64,000 nucleotides of DNA, taken from positions 1-64,000 of the forward strand of contig JBGSHM010000034.1 in the NCBI GenBank assembly GCA_041752235.1, written 5' to 3'. Numbering within the stretch: position 1 is the first letter of the stretch; every line of letters starts with the position of its first letter. The position numbers were made by a program, and so were the translations under genes. The notes beneath the pieces are model-generated. The model searched no databases. It was not told where the DNA came from and was given only the letters and a program-made list of their open reading frames with translations. Shown piece by piece: positions 59,324-64,000 of this stretch. The DNA comes from SpSt-398 sp041752235 (GTDB lineage: Bacteria; Bacteroidota; Bacteroidia; Chitinophagales; Chitinophagaceae).

Positions 59324-61697
59324 CGTAGTCCTTAGCGCCTTCCCCCAAAACATCATTGGCTGTGGTGGCTCCGAGGACCCCTATGATTATTATACCAGTT
59401 TCTTTTCCAAAGAAACCACGGACCTGAATGGCTACCGGCCTTTTTATTATACCTCACTCCTCACTTTTTACAGTGATTGGGAAAATGAGAACAAAGAAGC
59501 CGATCTGCCTGATCCTGTTTTGGAAGAATGGAAAAAATATGCCGGTGGAAAAGTGAACACGGCTGATGCCGAGCAATTCATTTACACCTTTAATGCCGAC
59601 TATATCGGTCAGCTTAACGGACATATAACCCGCAAACAACCAGCCACCCTGCCTGCTGACATCAATAAGAATGGGATGACAGCCTATTTTACCAGTACCA
59701 AGGACCTGGATGCCCTGAACTATCTGGTGATGGCCAAACAAGCGGAGAAATACAGTGTTGCGAGTGATGCCTGGAGCAGCCCTGAACGTGGCGATAGCCT
59801 GGAATTGAACCGCTATATCGCCGGTGCTGACGCCCAATACAACAAAGTGGTCAACCCTTTTCTCAAAACCAAGTATGGCTTTCTGCGGTGCAAACTTGCC
59901 TTTTATAATAACCGCTTCAAAGATTGTATCCGTTGGTATGATGAAGCCTTTGCTTCCACCGACAACAGTGCGGTAAAAGAACAAGCCCTGGCCTATAAAG
60001 CGGGCAGCCTGTTTAAAACCGGAAAAGCCAAAGAAGCTGCCTATTCCTTTAGCCAGGCCTTTGCACGCTCCTCCAAAAACAAACGATCTCATTTCATGGG
60101 ATTCCTTTGGGCTTCGCAAAATGCCAATCCCGAACTAAAGAACAGTTACCTCACCCTCGCCAAAAACAATGAAGAGAAGGCCAACCTGCTGGGTATGTTT
60201 TCCCTTTTTGGTTCATCCTATCGCCTGGCGGATATCGCGCAGATACATCAACTCAGTCCCACTAATCCCATGCTGGAGATACTTGCCATCCGCGAGATCA
60301 ATAAGATTGAAGAACAATTTCTTACCCCGCGTTTGCACAGCGAGAAAGGAGGCAAGGCCTTTTATTTTACCTGGGAGGATACCAAATCCGCATTTACCCA
60401 AAGCAATCAGGCCCTGGTAAATACCAGTGTTTTTTTTCAAAAACTGGCGGTAGACAAGAATACCAAAAACCCGGCGCTCTATCTTGCCGGTGCTGCCTAT
60501 ATCGAATTCATTAATAAGAACTACGCCAAAGCCGATGCCCTGGCGGCTTCGGTTTCCAAACTCAACCCCTCTCAAAAGATCAAGGAGCAGGTACAATTAA
60601 TCCGTTTGCTGGTAATGGCCAATGACCAACCCAGGATCGATGCGCCACGGGAGGAAAAATTATTGGCGGAGCTTAAATGGCTGCGCCAAAAAGCGGCGAC
60701 TGAAATCGAATACCGCATATTCTACCGCAATTTTCTTTCTGAGATCCTGGCACAGAAATACCAGCAACAAGGCGATGTAGCAAAAGCAGCGCTGGCCCTG
60801 GGTGTGGCCGATCTCTTTGACCTGTCTGAATCGGAAGAAGAAAGTTATGGAGAGGGATATGGAATTGACTTTGTTCGTGAACAAATGACGACCACACAGA
60901 TTCTCACCCTCTATGGTTATTTTGACAACAAAACCCCTACCCCCTACCTCAAACACCTGCTGGATCATTCCTCCTTTGACAAGGATAAGGTGGTGGATGT
61001 GATCGGCACTTCCTATCTGCGTGATTTCAATTTTGCAAAAGCCATTGAATGGTTATCTAAAGCAAAAAACACCGAGTCGCTGTCTGAAAACTACTGGAAC
61101 AGCCTGAGCCAAACCGAAGAGAACCTGAATGTGGATCCTTTCCATGATTACTTAAATGACTGGCAGCGTTATGATAAGAAACTAGCTACGGCGTATAACA
61201 AACTCAGTTTTGCCAAAAAAATGAATGAGCTCGAGGCCAAACTCCCCACCCTCAAAGGCGAGGAGCAAGCCAAGCTCTATTATCAACTCGCCTCAGCGTA
61301 TTACAACATGAGTCATTATGGCAATAGTTATATGACGGTGGTTTATTACCGCCCATCGAGTGAATGGAATCATGGCAAATATGATCTTGCCTGGAAGCGA
61401 GAGTATTTTCAGGTCAACAAAGCCAAGAGCTATTATCAAAAAGCCTACGAATTATCGACCAATAAAGAATTCAAAGCGGCTGCTTTCTTCCTCGTTGCTA
61501 AATGTTCCCAGCGCCAGATTCCCATGCCCGATTATAACAGCAATGATTGGACTGCGTATGACCGGCAGATGGTAGAGTTCAATAAAAAATTCAGGAACAA
61601 TCCCCAGTTTGCCCAGTTCAAGAAGGAGTTTGGGGCTACGCAGTTTTACAAGTATGCGTTTAATCGGTGTAGTTATCTGCGGGATTACCGACCTTGA
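59289..61697 (+). CDS. Large secreted helical-repeat protein of unknown function
   Basis: 802 residues with a signal peptide (MNWKLFTAASISVVLSAFPQ), then a conserved-looking CGGSEDPYDYYTSFFSKETT. From about 200 to 700, helical pairs such as YNNRFKDCIRWYDEAFASTD and KEQALAYKAGSLFKTGKAKE, with AAYSFSQAFARSSKN and later NFAKAIEWLSKA, resemble TPR/Sel1-like repeats. It lacks a T9SS tail. It starts inside the preceding lipoprotein gene (overlap of 35 bp), so the two are translationally coupled and probably act together at the outer membrane or periplasm. Confidence 0.75.
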   Translation: MNWKLFTAASISVVLSAFPQNIIGCGGSEDPYDYYTSFFSKETTDLNGYRPFYYTSLLTFYSDWENENKEADLPDPVLEEWKKYAGGKVNTADAEQFIYTFNADYIGQLNGHITRKQPATLPADINKNGMTAYFTSTKDLDALNYLVMAKQAEKYSVASDAWSSPERGDSLELNRYIAGADAQYNKVVNPFLKTKYGFLRCKLAFYNNRFKDCIRWYDEAFASTDNSAVKEQALAYKAGSLFKTGKAKEAAYSFSQAFARSSKNKRSHFMGFLWASQNANPELKNSYLTLAKNNEEKANLLGMFSLFGSSYRLADIAQIHQLSPTNPMLEILAIREINKIEEQFLTPRLHSEKGGKAFYFTWEDTKSAFTQSNQALVNTSVFFQKLAVDKNTKNPALYLAGAAYIEFINKNYAKADALAASVSKLNPSQKIKEQVQLIRLLVMANDQPRIDAPREEKLLAELKWLRQKAATEIEYRIFYRNFLSEILAQKYQQQGDVAKAALALGVADLFDLSESEEESYGEGYGIDFVREQMTTTQILTLYGYFDNKTPTPYLKHLLDHSSFDKDKVVDVIGTSYLRDFNFAKAIEWLSKAKNTESLSENYWNSLSQTEENLNVDPFHDYLNDWQRYDKKLATAYNKLSFAKKMNELEAKLPTLKGEEQAKLYYQLASAYYNMSHYGNSYMTVVYYRPSSEWNHGKYDLAWKREYFQVNKAKSYYQKAYELSTNKEFKAAAFFLVAKCSQRQIPMPDYNSNDWTAYDRQMVEFNKKFRNNPQFAQFKKEFGATQFYKYAFNRCSYLRDYRP

Positions 61698-61708
61698 TTG
61701 ATGGGTTT

Positions 61709-61786
61709 CCTCGCGCGCCTTTGCGTCCTGGCGCCTTAGCGGTTAAGTCTTACCGCCAGGGCGCTAAGGCGCAAGGGAGCGCGAGG
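61709..61786. repeat. 8-bp-word inverted repeat with reordered units
   Basis: Plus-strand arm: CCTTTGCG, TCCTGGCG, CCTTAGCG, GTTAAG (61718-61747). Minus-strand arm: CCCTTGCG, CCTTAGCG, CCCTGGCG, GTAAGA. The middle two words are in opposite order in the two arms, while the outer CCTCGCGC ends pair perfectly. Confidence 0.9.
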
Positions 61787-61811
61787 AGATAATACCCAAG
61801 TACATTTCCTA

Positions 61812-61841
61812 TTGCCCCGGCCAATTCTGGCATATATCTTG
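61812..61841 (+). promoter_or_regulatory. Possible promoter of the small lipoprotein
   Basis: TTG at 61812-61814, an 18-bp spacer, and TATATCTTG at 61833-61841, close to TAnnTTTG but not exact. The ATG at 61866 is 24 bases on. Confidence 0.35.
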
Positions 61842-61865
61842 CCCCCGGTCACCCAAAATCCACTC

Positions 61866-61985
61866 ATGAAAAAAGCGATCCTTCTCTCCATCGTTGCCCT
61901 TGTATTTTTATCCGGTTGTATGCGTGCATTGACGCCAAGCGAAGCGGCGAGTGCGAAGTATAGGAAGTGTCATCCAATTCGTTAA
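61866..61985 (+). CDS. 39-residue lipoprotein-type peptide
   Basis: Translation from 61866: a 17-residue hydrophobic signal (KKAILLSIVALVFLSGC) ending in a lipobox (LSGC, so Cys18 would be lipidated), then only about 21 residues with a C-terminal Cys-His-Pro motif (YRKCHPIR). Such mini-lipoproteins are common in Bacteroidota and are often missed. Nothing in the sequence shows a function. It stands alone between repeats on both sides. Confidence 0.6.
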   Translation: MKKAILLSIVALVFLSGCMRALTPSEAASAKYRKCHPIR

Positions 61986-62175
61986 GACCAGGATTGGGGG
62001 ATTTAAGGATTGGCAGGATTGATTTTATAAATTATTTCAATCCTGATTATCTCTACAATCCTTATCATCCGGCTAACTATACATTCTTCATTATCCTAAT
62101 AATCCATAGCATCCCGATAATCCTGTGGTTAATCCTGTTAATCCTGGGCAATCCTGATAATCCTGATTAATCCTG
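61986..62175. repeat. AATCCTG-word repeat between the mini-lipoprotein and nrdJ
   Basis: The right part has tandem words of the type AATCCTG plus two to five bases (about 62115-62175); the left part has reversed words AGGATTGG and CAGGATTGA (about 61991-62020). The intervening 80 bp are AT-rich with further AATCC words. No gene is seen here. Confidence 0.85.
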
Positions 62176-62252
62176 GTTAAAAGAAAGGATCCCGCCGGTT
62201 AAAGCAGGATCCTCGTTCTACAATGGTTTTTCCGTCCTAAACAAATTTCTTC

Positions 62253-64000
62253 TTAGCTACATCCCATGCTATTGCCACAGTTCAAACACTTGTAGCAGGT
62301 ACCGCTGCGTACTGTAATATGTCCGCAGGTGTTACAGGCAGGCGCATCGCTTTGCATGCTGCGCGCAGCGGCATTCACGGCATCCAGACTGGTTTCGGCC
62401 TTGGGCGCCGCTTTGGTGGCCTTGGGTTGTACCGAACCCACGACGCGTACATTGGACAACTCGGGTTCTTTTTCATACTCAAGGTTAGTGGGGATTTCAT
62501 CCCAATCATCTGCCCCGGTATTATTTACCTCGGGTTTGTCAAGGATATGCACGAGGTCGGTACGTCCGAGGTACTCGTATCCGAGTACACGGAATATAAA
62601 GTCCACAATGGAGGTAGTGGTACGGATATTCGGGTGTTCAACAAAACCGGCTGGATCGAATTTGGTAAAGACAAATTTCTCTACAAACTCTTCCAGTGGC
62701 ACACCATATTGCAAGCCGATCGAGATAGAGATAGCAAAGCAGTTCATCATGCTGCGCATGGTAGCCCCTTCTTTGGCCATGTCAATAAAGATCTCTCCAA
62801 TGGTACCATCCGCGTATTCTCCGGTGCGGAGGAATACGGCCTGTCCATTGATCTTGGCTTTCTGTGTAAAGCCACGACGCTTGGCGGGTAAGGTGCGGCG
62901 CTCTACGATCTTGGCAAGGCGGCGTTTGAGTTTGGTATCGGGCGAAGCTTGTACACGTTTCTGTACTTCATCCAATAACTCTTCAATGGTGAGTTTGCCC
63001 ATATCCACAATGGCACTCTCGTTGACAACAGCCTCAGCGATCTCTTCGGCCTTGGTGTCTTCCACTTTTTTCTTCATATCGCTTTTATTGCTAAGTGGCT
63101 GGCTCAGTTTGGAACCATCGCGGTAAAGGGCATTGGCTTTAAGACCAAGTTTCCAGCTCAGCAGGTAGGCATCCGAGATTTCCTCAACGGATGCTTCATG
63201 AGGCAGGTTGATTGTTTTGGAAATGGCGCCGCTGATAAAGGGCTGGGTAGCTCCCATCATCCGGATATGCCCATGGGCATGGATAAAGCGTTCACCTTTC
63301 TTTCCACAACGGTTGGCACAGTCAAAAACGGGCAGGTGTTCGGGCTTGAGGTGCGGCGCTCCTTCAAGCATCATCGTTCCGCAGATATAATCATTGGCGG
63401 CATCGATCTGGTCATCGCTAAACCCAAGTGCTTCGAGCAGGCTCCAGGAGAAATCATTGTATTGCTCTGGGGTAAAGCCCAGGCGCTGGAGACATTCTTC
63501 ACCCAGGGCATATTTATTGAAAACAAATCCGATCTCAAAAGCAGTCGCTACGGCTGCATCAAGTTTCTTGATTTCTTCACCGATAAACCCTTTTTCGCTC
63601 AGGGTTTGGTGATTGATATGCGGGGCGCCGGCAAAGCTGGCATGACCCACGGCGTATTTCACGATGGCATCGGCTTCTTTCGCAGTATAACCCAGGTTGC
63701 GCAGGGCAGCGGGAACCGATTGGTTGATGATCTTGAAATATCCACCACCGGAAAGTTTTTTGAATTTCACGAGGGCGAAGTCAGGCTCCACACCGGTTGT
63801 ATCACAATCCATCACCAGACCAATGGTACCGGTAGGGGCGATCACGGTTGCCTGTGCATTGCGATAACCATATTTTTCTCCCAGTTCGACCGCTTCATCC
63901 CATGCTTTGCAAGCTGCTTTAAGCAGGTAATCCGGGCAATGCTGGGCATTGATCCCCTGGGGTTTGATGCTCAGTCCTTCATACTCATCGGCTTCGTATG
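62253..64000 (-). CDS. nrdJ: Vitamin B12-dependent (class II) ribonucleotide reductase, C-terminal part
   Basis: Partial: 582 codons are inside the window, and the frame is open to position 64000, so the start lies to the right. The sequence reads NAQATVIAPTGTIGLVMDCD, and the GTG at 63845 is an internal codon, not a start. Class II features: GGGYFKIINQSVP, a catalytic-type Cys in FDCANRCGKKGERFIHAHG, SMMNCFAISISIGLQYGVPL and a C-terminal zinc ribbon with CNTCGHITVRSGTCYKCLNC ending GNSMGCS, which supplies the Cys pair for re-reduction. It makes deoxyribonucleotides without oxygen but needs adenosylcobalamin. Confidence 0.93.
   Translation of the reverse strand, partial: YEADEYEGLSIKPQGINAQHCPDYLLKAACKAWDEAVELGEKYGYRNAQATVIAPTGTIGLVMDCDTTGVEPDFALVKFKKLSGGGYFKIINQSVPAALRNLGYTAKEADAIVKYAVGHASFAGAPHINHQTLSEKGFIGEEIKKLDAAVATAFEIGFVFNKYALGEECLQRLGFTPEQYNDFSWSLLEALGFSDDQIDAANDYICGTMMLEGAPHLKPEHLPVFDCANRCGKKGERFIHAHGHIRMMGATQPFISGAISKTINLPHEASVEEISDAYLLSWKLGLKANALYRDGSKLSQPLSNKSDMKKKVEDTKAEEIAEAVVNESAIVDMGKLTIEELLDEVQKRVQASPDTKLKRRLAKIVERRTLPAKRRGFTQKAKINGQAVFLRTGEYADGTIGEIFIDMAKEGATMRSMMNCFAISISIGLQYGVPLEEFVEKFVFTKFDPAGFVEHPNIRTTTSIVDFIFRVLGYEYLGRTDLVHILDKPEVNNTGADDWDEIPTNLEYEKEPELSNVRVVGSVQPKATKAAPKAETSLDAVNAAARSMQSDAPACNTCGHITVRSGTCYKCLNCGNSMGCS

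Noticed and set aside
31391..61786. Treating the palindromes as ordinary rho-independent terminators
   Set aside because: Stems usually end in TTAC or GGTAAAA that pair with each other, without a T-run after the stem. Only 15015 and 40641 look like classical terminators.
62319..63126. 190- and 265-codon plus-strand ORFs over nrdJ
   Set aside because: They are shadows of the class II ribonucleotide reductase on the minus strand, which is open and full of family motifs.
1..64000. Mobile elements, phage genes, toxin-antitoxin or restriction systems
   Set aside because: No transposase, integrase, phage structural or restriction motif is seen in any of the real ORFs.

Overview
The window looks like chromosome of a member of the Bacteroidota, most likely Chitinophagaceae or a close relative (inference from gene content; no database search was possible). 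Several markers point there: a PorT-like component of the type IX secretion system (T9SS), proteins ending in T9SS sorting or gliding-associated domains, a DUF1800/DUF1501 pair, a YifB ATPase, a class II (B12-dependent) ribonucleotide reductase, promoters of the TTTG / TAnnTTTG type, and no obvious Shine-Dalgarno sequences. Almost everything is chromosomal housekeeping. I see no prophage, insertion sequence, integrase, CRISPR array or rRNA.

Layout. 0-5.3 kb: a GbsR/MarR regulator, membrane and DCC-family proteins, a CoA-binding protein, a secreted metzincin-type protease and a YkuK-like protein. 5.4-8 kb: engB facing ubiE (menaquinone methylation), which overlaps porT. 8-16 kb: small AT-rich genes of unknown function on either side of a Wzi/RemB-like barrel, a dihydroorotase translationally coupled to a MutS-like ATPase, and a serine hydrolase. 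16-24 kb: yifB, a retropepsin-like protein, a GH2-GH53 fusion for galactan breakdown, and an ABC exporter. 24-31 kb: DUF1501/DUF1800, thiolase, pyrD and TerC. 31-37 kb: rsmE-dnaB divergent from pheT-(ZapB-like)-zapA. The 333-bp dnaB/pheT gap holds DnaA-box-like motifs spaced exactly 21 bp apart. 37-45 kb: a TlpA-like thioredoxin, rny, rplS, tatA, gatA, a lytic transglycosylase, pabB and an acidic protein. 45-53 kb: purA, a 1382-aa SprB-repeat adhesin-like protein, and a bifunctional RelA/SpoT. 53-58 kb: tRNA-Leu, tig, clpP, clpP, clpX, a compact protein quality-control cluster. 58-64 kb: two overlapping secreted proteins of unknown function, two very small proteins, and a partial nrdJ running off the right edge.

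The most unusual property is in the gaps. Nearly every convergent or widely spaced gene junction carries an inverted repeat whose arms are built from short degenerate words. The main family uses an 8-bp unit of the form NCHTNGYG repeated about three times and closed by GTTAA or GTAAAA. At least seven other word families occur. Units are swapped and reordered between arms and loci, and some arms contain the stop codons of the flanking genes. I know of no named family for these. The DnaA-box cluster, the GH2-GH53 fusion, the dihydroorotase with an altered metal motif and the secreted pair at 58.3-61.7 kb are the other points most worth following up.
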